Assembly (NCBI GenBank): GCA_965267335.1
Contig: OZ253953.1
Span: forward strand, 1,736,001-1,800,000
Direction: 5' to 3'
DNA from: G965267335 sp965267335
Lineage (GTDB): Bacteria; Bacteroidota; Bacteroidia; Cytophagales; JAAEPT01
Length of the DNA: 64,000 bases
The notes beneath the pieces were generated by a model. It did not search any database and was not told the origin of the DNA. It saw only the letters and a program-made list of their open reading frames with translations. This document shows positions 28,597 through 36,431 of the stretch, in pieces. Every line of letters starts with the position of its first letter. Position 1 is the first letter of the stretch. Position numbers and translations under genes: made by a program.

Positions 28597-28932
28597 CTAC
28601 TTTTTCTTGCTGGACTTAGCCTTTGGGTTGAATTCAAGACATTCGTCAACCCAAAATTCAAGGTCATCATCGGAGTCATATCCAAGTGCTTCAATAAACA
28701 GGTAACCTTTCATTGGGCGACCTCCGTGAATCATTTGTTCTGCTCCCTGGCGAGTGATCAGGTCGTCAGTTCTATTTGGGTCAACTCGTGCCATCAGGCC
28801 ACCTTTGTAGAGACCAATGCACATCTTGTCATCAACCATAAAAGCACAGCCGCCAAACATTTTCTTTTCATCCCAGGTTATTTTTCTTTGTTGCAAAACT
28901 CTTCTCAGCCGGTCAAGTAAGAACTCATCCAT
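28597..28932 (-). CDS. TfoX N-terminal domain protein
   Basis: A 111-residue protein consisting only of the TfoX/Sxy N-terminal domain: KKMFGGCAFMVDDKMCIGLY is the conserved core, followed by the MKGYLFIEALGYDSDDDLEFW region. Full-length TfoX also has a C-terminal domain, which is absent, as in many stand-alone homologues. These single-domain proteins have no proven role in competence. The C-terminus is Lys/Ser-rich. It lies 7 bases after the RibD-like gene, so the two are probably one transcript. Confidence 0.9.
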   Translation of the reverse strand: MDEFLLDRLRRVLQQRKITWDEKKMFGGCAFMVDDKMCIGLYKGGLMARVDPNRTDDLITRQGAEQMIHGGRPMKGYLFIEALGYDSDDDLEFWVDECLEFNPKAKSSKKK

Positions 28933-28939
28933 AATTTTT

Positions 28940-29470
28940 TCATTTTACAATTTCATAATGGACCTGTGTTAAACCTGATTTGTAAGGAGTTGATTTTACG
29001 AATTTCAACTTTTGTTCCGGGCGACCATCAATGAATAATCTTTTGCCCTTGCCAAGTAGATGAGGTATGATTGAAATGATCATTTCATCGATGAGGGAGT
29101 GTTTCATAAGCTCCATGACAATTTCTCCGCCACCATCACAATATATATTTTTACCAAGCTTCCGTTTTAATTCTTGAATCAAGGAAAGCGGATCATTGTG
29201 ATATTCAATATATTCTTCTTTACCGGTTCTTGACTTCGAGAGGACATAGACTTTTTTGTCCTTGTGAGGAAATTCAACCCCGAAAGATTGTACAGTATCA
29301 TATGTTTTTCTTCCCCAGATAACGGTATCAACTGTTTCCATAAATTCGTGATACCCGTAGTCCTCGCCAGTACCGTCAACAACGGACAGAAAATCTACAT
29401 TATCATCTTCAGTGGCAATATACCCATCAATACTCATTGCAATGTAAAGAATCACCTTACGTTCGCTCAT
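28940..29470 (-). CDS. Dihydrofolate reductase / RibD C-terminal family protein
   Basis: A 176-residue protein of the RibD C-terminal/DHFR-like family (YwjB/YyaP type). It starts KVILYIAMSIDGYIA, with WGRKTYDTV in the middle and YCDGGGEIVMELMKHSLIDEM in the cofactor-binding half, all typical of the family. Such stand-alone proteins are NADPH-dependent reductases of unknown substrate and are not the essential RibD. It forms a likely two-gene operon with the TfoX-like gene. Confidence 0.9.
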   Translation of the reverse strand: MSERKVILYIAMSIDGYIATEDDNVDFLSVVDGTGEDYGYHEFMETVDTVIWGRKTYDTVQSFGVEFPHKDKKVYVLSKSRTGKEEYIEYHNDPLSLIQELKRKLGKNIYCDGGGEIVMELMKHSLIDEMIISIIPHLLGKGKRLFIDGRPEQKLKFVKSTPYKSGLTQVHYEIVK

Positions 29471-29531
29471 CGTTCTTAGGATTAGAATTTATTTATAGAA
29501 GGTACGATTAATTTTGAGAATGCATTATGTT

Positions 29532-29635
29532 TTAAGGAATAGTAAACTGAAAAATACTGCCTTTCTTTAGTGTTGGGTCAATCTAAATTCCGCCTCCATG
29601 GAATTCAACCATTTTTAGCAAAGGGCTAGCCGAAA
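29532..29635 (-). pseudogene. Decayed C-terminal end of a histidine kinase
   Basis: Read on the minus strand, this non-genic stretch encodes LLKMVEFHGGGI, an in-frame TAG (29583-29585) and then IDPTLKKGSIFQFTIP with a stop at 29532-29534. This matches the last 35 residues of HATPase_c domains, whose usual text is K-VE-HGG-IW-S-GKGS-F-FTIP. The TAG stands where the tryptophan codon of IW is expected. The G2 glycines upstream are not in frame. No start or kinase core is present, so this is a relic. Confidence 0.6.
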
Positions 29636-29699
29636 GCGGAGCGATTGTGATCTGTAGTTAGCTCACATTATCTAAGTGATTGGAATGGAAACAGGTCAA

Positions 29700-30473
29700 T
29701 TAAAAACCAAACCCGCCACTTTCTTGTAACAAGCTTCTTTGAGTCAGACTTTCAACGACCGTTGCATTCAGTGTTATGGTGTGTAAATTGTTTTTTCTAT
29801 CATTAGTGAATATGGTAACCTTTTCTTTGACATCCCCCAAAGATCTTGGAAAATAGGTCAATTCAAGTGTTGCCGATTCGCCTGCCGGTATTTCTACTTT
29901 ATCCACTTTATAAGTAACACACTTACAGCCAGCTTGCACGTTTTCTATTTTAAGAGGGTCTTTGCCAGTATTCGAAACAATAAAGCTGTAACTCTTATTC
30001 TTGTTTTTTTCTATTTTTCCAAAGCTATGCTCAGCCTTGTCAATGCTGAACGTTGGCGAATTTTTGATCTGTTCTTCTGTGTAGACGGGCTTATCTTCCT
30101 TTTTGTTTACAATACCTCTGATATGAACAACCACGTGTTCATTCTCTGCATTTGACACAACATTAACAGCCTTATTAAACGCACCTGGTCTACCATGACT
30201 GTTGTAGATAACCTTAATGGAACCAGTGTCTCCCGGTGCGATGGGAGCTTTTGACCAGAAAGGAGAGGTGCACCCACAAGAGGGCTTTACTGATTGAAGA
30301 CGTAAGGTATCATCACCAATGTTTTTGAACCGAAATAAGTAAGTAGGCTTAGCACCTTCTTCCACTACTCCAAAATCATGTGTGTTTTTTTCAAACTCAA
30401 TTTTGCCCTGTGAAAAGGAGCATATACTAATTGAAAACGCTGAAACCAGTAAGAATAATACTTTGATATTCAT
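29700..30473 (-). CDS. Exported DUF1573 protein
   Basis: A 257-residue protein with a signal peptide (cut near CSFSQG) and two DUF1573 domains, Ig-like folds common in Bacteroidota. Each has the hallmark F-N-G-D-L-I-V-SCGCT-type motif: LQSVKPSCGCTSPFW in the first and IENVQAGCKCVTYKV in the second. The family is periplasmic or surface-exposed with no established biochemical role. A good minus-strand promoter (TTG-N20-TAATTTTG) lies at 30516-30546. Confidence 0.92.
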   Translation of the reverse strand: MNIKVLFLLVSAFSISICSFSQGKIEFEKNTHDFGVVEEGAKPTYLFRFKNIGDDTLRLQSVKPSCGCTSPFWSKAPIAPGDTGSIKVIYNSHGRPGAFNKAVNVVSNAENEHVVVHIRGIVNKKEDKPVYTEEQIKNSPTFSIDKAEHSFGKIEKNKNKSYSFIVSNTGKDPLKIENVQAGCKCVTYKVDKVEIPAGESATLELTYFPRSLGDVKEKVTIFTNDRKNNLHTITLNATVVESLTQRSLLQESGGFGF

Positions 30474-30515
30474 AGTAACAAGTATTTGTGCTGTCTACAT
30501 TAACCTCTAGTATAC

Positions 30516-30546
30516 CAAAATTATTCCAAAAATTTGTTGTAGTCAA
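30516..30546 (-). promoter_or_regulatory. Promoter for the DUF1573 gene
   Basis: On the minus strand, TTG (30546-30544), 20 bases and TAATTTTG (30523-30516) match the Bacteroidota TTG/TAnnTTTG consensus. The expected transcript start is near 30509, giving a leader of about 36 bases. It overlaps the divergent promoter of the E1 gene. Confidence 0.5.
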
Positions 30547-30570
30547 TTCCGTATTGTTTAATTATTTTTG
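30537..30570 (+). promoter_or_regulatory. Promoter for the fused E1 dehydrogenase gene
   Basis: TTG (30537-30539), 23 bases and TATTTTTG (30563-30570) fit the Bacteroidota consensus, with spacing at its upper limit. It would start transcription near 30577. This favours the TTG at 30596 over the GTG at 30488 as the start of the E1 gene. Confidence 0.45.
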
Positions 30571-30595
30571 GCGAGGGCTTAAATCCAAGTTAGCT

Positions 30596-33049
30596 TTGTC
30601 AATCAAAAAATTTCTCCAGGAATATAATTTAACTAAGGAAAGTATACTTGAAGACCTCTATTTGTGTATTGCAAGTAGGGAAGCCAGTCTTATTGGCCGG
30701 AAAGAGGTGTTCATGGGAAAGGCCAAATTTGGAATTTTTGGCGATGGGAAGGAATTGCCCCAGGTCGTTCTTGCCAGATACTTTGCAAAAGGAGATTTCA
30801 GGTCTGGTTACTATAGGGACCAAACACTCATGTTTGCTTTGGGTGATTACAAAATTAAGGAGTTTTTTGCTCAGCTCTATGCTCATCCCAGTATTGAAAA
30901 AGAACCGGTTTCCGGAGGTAGACTGATGACAGGTCACTTCGGTACGAAGTTCGTAGATGAAAAAGGCGATTGGATTGATCTCACCAAACACTATAATTCT
31001 ACTACCGATATTTCTCCAACGGCAGCTCAAATGCCGCGCTTGGTTGGTTTGGGATATGCGTCAAAGTTATTTAAAGAAAACAAAGATTTACATCAGTACA
31101 TAACATTGTCCAAAAAGGGTAATGAAGTCGCTTTTGGGACGATTGGTAATGCGTCTTGTGCGGAGGGAGCTTTTCTTGAGTCTATCAATGCTGCCGCAGT
31201 TCTTCAGGTACCTACTCATATTTCTGTTTGGGATGATGGTTATGGAATCTCTGTGCCACAAGAGCTCCAAATCGCTAAAAGCAGTATTTCAGAGACTCTG
31301 GCTGGATTGCAAAGGAAGAATAAAGACGAGAAAGCCTTTGAGATATTTGTAGTCAGGGGTTGGGATTATGAGGAGATGCATAAGGCTTACAAAAAGTCCG
31401 TGGAGGTCTGTAGAAAGGAACACGTACCTGTGTTGGTACATGTGACCGAACTGACACAACCACAAGGACATTCTACATCAGGTTCACACGAAAGGTATAA
31501 ATCCAAAGAAAGACTCGATTGGGAGGCTAAACATGATTGTATTGATAAATTCAAGGACTGGATCATTACCAATAAAATCGCGACTAAAGAAGAGGTCGAG
31601 CAAACAGAAGAAAGAGCTGATAAGTTCAGCAAGGAACAACGAAAGGAAGCTTGGAAAGAATACCAGGGAGATTTAGCCAAAGAGCGAGACCAGTTGATCG
31701 GTCATATGAACGCACTGATCTCAGAGGGAGCCATAAGATCTTCTGAAATTGCTCAGATGAGAGACGAACTTCTGGGATTGAAAAGCCTTCAGCTTCGAAA
31801 TGTGATAGAAACTCTGAAGAGAACAATACGACTTGTAAGGGAAGATGAAATTTCTTCCAAGTATGCCATCGTAGATTGGCATCAGAAAATGAAAAGAATA
31901 AATCACCATCGTTACAGTGCCTTTCTTTTCAACGAAACAGAATATTCCGCTATCAAAGTCCCCGTTGTTGAGGCTCAGTATTCTGAAAACAGTCCGATGG
32001 TTGATGGGCGACAAGTACTTCAAGCTTGCTTTGATGATATGCTTGGTCGTGATCCGCGTGTTTTTGCAATAGGTGAGGATGTAGGTAAGATTGGGGATGT
32101 GAATCAGGGTTTTGCAGGGCTTCAGGAGAAGCATGGAGAATTGAGAGTCACAGATACAGGTATCAGGGAGACTACTATAGTGGGGCAGGCCATTGGAGCA
32201 GCAATGCGTGGGTTGAGACCAATAGCCGAGATTCAATATCTCGATTACATCTATTATGCTATTCAAACGCTAACAGATGATCTGGCTACCGTTCAATATC
32301 GATCATTCGGACAACAAATTGCTCCCGTAATTATCAGAACGCGAGGTCATAGACTGGAAGGTGTGTGGCATTCCGGAAGTCCGACCAGTGCGATATTGAA
32401 TAGTATTCGTGGTATGTATTTTTGTGTTCCCCGAAATATGACTCAGGCTGCAGGTATGTACAATACAATGCTTGAATCTAATGATTCCGCTGTTATTGTT
32501 GAATGTCTGAATGCTTATAGATTGAAAGAAAAACTTCCGGATAACATTGGAGAGTTTAAAGTTCCATTAGGTATTCCGGAGATATTAAGACAAGGGACGG
32601 ATGTTACGGCAGTGACTTATGGTTCTATGACCCGAATTGTAGAATCTGCTGCAGATGCTTTAATGGAGGCCGGTATATCGGTAGAAATTATTGATGTACA
32701 AACCTTGATTCCTTTTGATCTGAACAAAGTGATTTTAGAGTCATTGAAAAAGACGAATCGTGTCATTTTCTGTGATGAAGACGTACCTGGGGGCTCAACA
32801 GCCTATATGATGCAGCAAGTCCTTGAAATGCATGGTGGATATCACTATTTGGACTCTAAGCCTAAAACTATTCATTCGTGGGCTCACAGGCCCGCCTATG
32901 CTACTGATGGTGATTACTTTTCAAAGCCGAATGCTGAGGATGTGTTCGATTACATATACGAAATAATGCATGAGGTAAACCCTGAGAGGTTTCCTGCCCT
33001 CTATTCCAATTATAATATTAAGTATAAGAAATACCCTTTTAAAGAATAA
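30596..33049 (+). CDS. 2-oxoacid dehydrogenase E1, fused alpha and beta subunits
   Basis: An 817-residue thiamine-diphosphate enzyme in which the E1 alpha (about 1-440) and E1 beta (about 465-817) subunits are one chain. It would decarboxylate a 2-oxoacid, most likely branched-chain, and acylate the lipoyl group of E2. The alpha cofactor motif is altered: GNASCAEG replaces GDG (N185), and DDGYGIS (D213, D214) replaces NNGYGIS. The beta part has the usual AIGEDVG, DTGIRE and DEDVPGGST motifs. The frame opens at a GTG at 30488, but the promoter position favours TTG 30596. No E2 or E3 gene is adjacent. Confidence 0.9.
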   Translation: MSIKKFLQEYNLTKESILEDLYLCIASREASLIGRKEVFMGKAKFGIFGDGKELPQVVLARYFAKGDFRSGYYRDQTLMFALGDYKIKEFFAQLYAHPSIEKEPVSGGRLMTGHFGTKFVDEKGDWIDLTKHYNSTTDISPTAAQMPRLVGLGYASKLFKENKDLHQYITLSKKGNEVAFGTIGNASCAEGAFLESINAAAVLQVPTHISVWDDGYGISVPQELQIAKSSISETLAGLQRKNKDEKAFEIFVVRGWDYEEMHKAYKKSVEVCRKEHVPVLVHVTELTQPQGHSTSGSHERYKSKERLDWEAKHDCIDKFKDWIITNKIATKEEVEQTEERADKFSKEQRKEAWKEYQGDLAKERDQLIGHMNALISEGAIRSSEIAQMRDELLGLKSLQLRNVIETLKRTIRLVREDEISSKYAIVDWHQKMKRINHHRYSAFLFNETEYSAIKVPVVEAQYSENSPMVDGRQVLQACFDDMLGRDPRVFAIGEDVGKIGDVNQGFAGLQEKHGELRVTDTGIRETTIVGQAIGAAMRGLRPIAEIQYLDYIYYAIQTLTDDLATVQYRSFGQQIAPVIIRTRGHRLEGVWHSGSPTSAILNSIRGMYFCVPRNMTQAAGMYNTMLESNDSAVIVECLNAYRLKEKLPDNIGEFKVPLGIPEILRQGTDVTAVTYGSMTRIVESAADALMEAGISVEIIDVQTLIPFDLNKVILESLKKTNRVIFCDEDVPGGSTAYMMQQVLEMHGGYHYLDSKPKTIHSWAHRPAYATDGDYFSKPNAEDVFDYIYEIMHEVNPERFPALYSNYNIKYKKYPFKE

Positions 33050-33054
33050 GGGGT

Positions 33055-33549
33055 TTATTCCAGAATGGTGATTGGGTCGGTTTCTATAGTGTTACTGGTA
33101 TTTCCTGCCTGATCAATAATATAAACTCGAAACTTAAGTGTATCACCTTTCTCAAGATCAGGGTTACTGATGGCAGCAGTTTCCAGCATGATGGTAGAGT
33201 AATCGAGTAGTCCGTCAATTGGGCCTGTATAATTTTCAGGTGCCAGTTCGGAAAATTTCCCACCTAAGTCTATTGGGGTGCCAAGTGGATTAAAAACTCC
33301 ATTGGTACTTTTTAAGGTTTGGACAATGTAATTATCCGGATCTGATGTGTCACTGGTACCCAGGTCTCCATCTCCATCTTGAAAATATATTGTGATGATA
33401 ATGGAATCGTTTTGTGCGGTAGTAATTGTATCTACATAGCTTTCCTTCCGTATTTTCTCAAATTTTATGGTGGGAGTTTTGTCATACTCCGGTCCCCTGG
33501 AGCAGGATAAAAAAAAGAGCGGGATTGCTATATAAGCTATATATCTCAA
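33055..33549 (-). CDS. Lipoprotein with acidic Ca-binding-like segment
   Basis: A 164-residue lipoprotein; the lipobox cysteine is residue 16 (FFLSC). The body contains FQDGDGDLGTSDTSDPDN, an Asp-rich loop resembling calcium-binding segments, and an Ig-like pattern of strands ending in ETDPITILE. I recognise no named family. The start is a TTG. It converges with the E1 gene, five bases away, and is divergent from the LuxE-like gene. Confidence 0.78.
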   Translation of the reverse strand: MRYIAYIAIPLFFLSCSRGPEYDKTPTIKFEKIRKESYVDTITTAQNDSIIITIYFQDGDGDLGTSDTSDPDNYIVQTLKSTNGVFNPLGTPIDLGGKFSELAPENYTGPIDGLLDYSTIMLETAAISNPDLEKGDTLKFRVYIIDQAGNTSNTIETDPITILE

Positions 33550-33607
33550 GAGGATTGTATAAATTTACAATTTCAACGAAGGACTTATCAGTTTATTCTT
33601 TTAGCGT

Positions 33608-34582
33608 TTGCAAAGTAAGTTTAAAAATAAGCTTTTTTCTCTGAATTCGGACAATTTTACTGAACACGCGTTATCACTGTTTCGGTTTCAGGCCACAAAT
33701 AATGAGGTGTACAATAAGTACCTTTCGTTACTTGGGATTGATCATAAATTGGTGAATTCGTTAGATGAAATCCCTTTTTTGCCCATCAGCTTCTTTAAAT
33801 CGCACAAGATCTTTTGTTCCGGTATAGAACCTCAGGTGACTTTCAAGTCTAGTGGAACAGGAGGCATTAGGAGCAAGCATTACGTTTCGGAGGTTGATTT
33901 CTATTTAGAGAATTGCAGAAGAATATTTGAATACTTTTATGGTCAAATAGAAGGGATGGCCGTTTTTGGTTTGCTGCCGTCTTATCTTGAGAGAGAGGGT
34001 TCTTCGCTGGTATATATGGTTGATCATTTTGTTAAGCTCTCAAAAAATGAACTATCCGGGTTTTACCTTGATCAGTACGATGAATTACTGAACGTAATTG
34101 CAACGTCCAAGGAGAGAAATCAAAAAGTTCTATTAATAGGAGTGAGTTTCGCCCTGCTCGACTTGGCAGAAAAGTTTAAAATTGACCTGAGTGGTGTCAC
34201 TGTGATGGAGACGGGAGGGATGAAAGGCAGACGGGAAGAACTTACCAGAAGCGAATTACATGAAGTGCTTCAAGAGTCATTCAACCTCGATCAAATTCAT
34301 AGTGAGTATGGAATGACCGAGCTCCTCTCACAGGCATATTCTAAGGGAGATGGGATTTTTGAGACAGCACCATGGATGAAGGTTCTGCTGAGACCGATTA
34401 CCGACCCTTTTGGAATTGAGAAAAATAAGACCGGAGTACTCAAGATTATTGACCTCGCAAATGTAGATTCATGTGCCTTTATCGAGACACAGGACCTGGG
34501 GAGGATAGTTGGAAATCAGGCCTTCACGGTTGAGGGACGCCTGGACAACTCTGATCTTCGGGGATGTAATCTTTTGCTATAA
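33608..34582 (+). CDS. LuxE-like acyl-protein synthetase / acyltransferase
   Basis: A 324-residue protein of the LuxE / acyl-protein synthetase family, related to adenylate-forming phenylacetate-CoA ligase-like enzymes. Key text is FKSSGTGGIRSKH (phosphate-binding loop), METGGMKGRREE, and SEYGMTELLSQAYS. The family activates carboxylates as acyl-adenylates. In Bacteroidota such orphan genes are usually linked to glycolipid or polymer biosynthesis; the substrate here is unknown. The start is a TTG. No luciferase or other lux genes are nearby, so bioluminescence is not implied. Confidence 0.85.
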   Translation: MQSKFKNKLFSLNSDNFTEHALSLFRFQATNNEVYNKYLSLLGIDHKLVNSLDEIPFLPISFFKSHKIFCSGIEPQVTFKSSGTGGIRSKHYVSEVDFYLENCRRIFEYFYGQIEGMAVFGLLPSYLEREGSSLVYMVDHFVKLSKNELSGFYLDQYDELLNVIATSKERNQKVLLIGVSFALLDLAEKFKIDLSGVTVMETGGMKGRREELTRSELHEVLQESFNLDQIHSEYGMTELLSQAYSKGDGIFETAPWMKVLLRPITDPFGIEKNKTGVLKIIDLANVDSCAFIETQDLGRIVGNQAFTVEGRLDNSDLRGCNLLL

Positions 34583-34602
34583 GGTCAATTTTTATATTTT
34601 TG
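34574..34602 (+). promoter_or_regulatory. Promoter for the ABC-HlyD-TolC operon
   Basis: TTG (34574-34576), 18 bases and TATTTTTG (34595-34602) match the Bacteroidota consensus. The box lies just after the LuxE-like stop and about 70 bases before the ATG of the ABC gene, so the exporter-like trio probably has its own promoter. Confidence 0.55.
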
Positions 34603-34672
34603 TATGGATTAAAGCAAAAAGCAAACATTTTTTTACTCTTATTGTTAAGGTACTAATTCACTGTTAAAGATT

Positions 34673-36418
34673 ATGGAATCACTATCAGGTGATTATATTG
34701 GCGAGTTAAAGGGACATCCCCTAAAGAGGTTTTTTAGGTTATTGGCTCTGGAGCGAAAGGATGTTGGATTAGTTTATGCCTATGCAATCATGAGTGGTCT
34801 GATTAATCTTTCGTTACCACTTGGTATACAGGCAATTATGTCTCTTGTGATGGCGGGTCAGGTCAGTTCATCGTGGATGGTTCTTGTGGTTATTGTCATC
34901 ATTGGAATCATATTTTCTTCAGCCTTACAAATTATGCAGCTTTCAATCATTGAGAGGATGCAACAAAGGATATTTACGAGAGCATCTTTTGAATTTGCGT
35001 TCCGTATTCCGAGAATGGAATTGGAGGCAATGATCAAGCAATATGCACCTGAGTTGATGAACCGGTTCTTTGATATTATGACCATTCAGAAAGGCTTAGG
35101 TAAGATTTTGGTCGATTTTACAGCCGCAGCTCTTCAAATAATTTTCAGTTTGATCCTGTTGGCTTTCTATCACCCGTTTTTCGTATTTCATGGTGTTATT
35201 GTTCTATCACTGATCATATTTTTCTTTTATGTATCCAGCCCAAAAGGAATCAGAACAAGTTTAGAGGAGTCAAATGCTAAATATAAAGTAGCACACTGGC
35301 TTGAAGAATTAGCCAGGTCCATGAATATATTCAAGTTGGCAGGTTATACGGAAATGCCACTTAAAGAGACTGATAAGCAAGTTGACCGTTATATTGATGC
35401 CAGAAGGAAGCACTTTAAAGTGCTAGTGTGGCAATACATTTATATGGGAGGCTTCAAGGTACTGGTCACAGCCGGATTGTTGATTATCGGTAGTATGCTT
35501 GTTTTCAATAGGGAGATTAATATTGGTCAATTCGTAGCCTCTGAGATTATCATTATTATTATCCTAGGATCAGTTGAAAAGCTTGTTACGACTATTGAAA
35601 CCATTTACGATGTATTGACTGGCCTTGAAAAGCTAGGAGCTATAATCGATCATCCGGTCGAAGGAGAAGAAGGAATTCCATTTGAGGAAATCGATAATGG
35701 AAAAGGTATAGAAATCGTGTTTGATAATGTTTCATATACTTATCCCACAACGAATCACCCCGCGCTGCGCAATCTCAGTATGAAGGTAGGTTCTGGCGAG
35801 AAAGTGTGTGTGGCAGGTTATACAGCCTCGGGAGCCTCTACATTGATCAACTTATCCGCAAGTTTGCTTCATCAATTTGATGGTACCATCAAGTTCAATA
35901 ACATAACAATGAGGAACCTGAATCTCATTAGTTTAAGATCATATGTTGGGGAAAACCTTTCCAACAATGAAATCATGAACGGTACCATAGAGGAAAATAT
36001 CAGTATGGGGCGTGATGATATTACTTTTGCAGATGTACTAAAGGCTTGTGAATCGGTAGGTCTCAAAGACTTTGTGATGGGACTACCACAAGGTTTCGAC
36101 ACTAAAATAATACAGAACGATCTTACCATTCCTGACAGTATTGCTGTAAAAATTAATATCGCCAGAAGTATTGCGGAGAACCCTCAACTGTTTGTAATGG
36201 ATGAGCCTTTGCAGAACATGGAGAAAGTGGACCGTGTCAGGATTGCAGAGTTTTTGACGAAAGGAAAAGATTGGACATTGTTGGTGGCTTCAAACGATGC
36301 GGCAATGGCTTCCATGTGTGATAGAATAATTATCCTTAAAGAAGGACGGATTGTGGATGAAGGTACGTTTGATGAGTTGTCGAAAAAGCCTTTTTTCTAT
36401 GAAATTTTTGAACATTAA
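34673..36418 (+). CDS. ABC half-transporter with degenerate nucleotide-binding domain
   Basis: A 581-residue protein with an exporter-type six-helix membrane domain (about 25-300) and a C-terminal ABC domain (about 345-581). The ABC motifs are unusual: Walker A reads GYTASGAST, with Ala388 in place of the lysine; the Q-loop reads VGENLSN; LSGGQ is replaced by LTIPD (484-488); and the H-loop histidine is Asn541 (ASNDA). Walker B (VMDEP, D510-E511) is kept. Such a domain should not hydrolyse ATP normally. Sequence around the motifs is otherwise intact, so this is not a frameshift. It heads an operon with HlyD and TolC genes, the layout of a type I exporter. Confidence 0.88.
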   Translation: MESLSGDYIGELKGHPLKRFFRLLALERKDVGLVYAYAIMSGLINLSLPLGIQAIMSLVMAGQVSSSWMVLVVIVIIGIIFSSALQIMQLSIIERMQQRIFTRASFEFAFRIPRMELEAMIKQYAPELMNRFFDIMTIQKGLGKILVDFTAAALQIIFSLILLAFYHPFFVFHGVIVLSLIIFFFYVSSPKGIRTSLEESNAKYKVAHWLEELARSMNIFKLAGYTEMPLKETDKQVDRYIDARRKHFKVLVWQYIYMGGFKVLVTAGLLIIGSMLVFNREINIGQFVASEIIIIIILGSVEKLVTTIETIYDVLTGLEKLGAIIDHPVEGEEGIPFEEIDNGKGIEIVFDNVSYTYPTTNHPALRNLSMKVGSGEKVCVAGYTASGASTLINLSASLLHQFDGTIKFNNITMRNLNLISLRSYVGENLSNNEIMNGTIEENISMGRDDITFADVLKACESVGLKDFVMGLPQGFDTKIIQNDLTIPDSIAVKINIARSIAENPQLFVMDEPLQNMEKVDRVRIAEFLTKGKDWTLLVASNDAAMASMCDRIIILKEGRIVDEGTFDELSKKPFFYEIFEH

Positions 36419-36431
36419 TTGTACTCGGTAA

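Noticed and set aside
30488..30595. Longer N-terminus for the fused E1 enzyme from GTG 30488
   Set aside because: It would place the promoter inside the gene and adds residues unlike E1 alpha N-termini.
33608..34582. Bioluminescence link from the LuxE-like gene
   Set aside because: No luxA, luxB, luxC or luxD is nearby; LuxE-type enzymes are widespread in non-luminous Bacteroidota.
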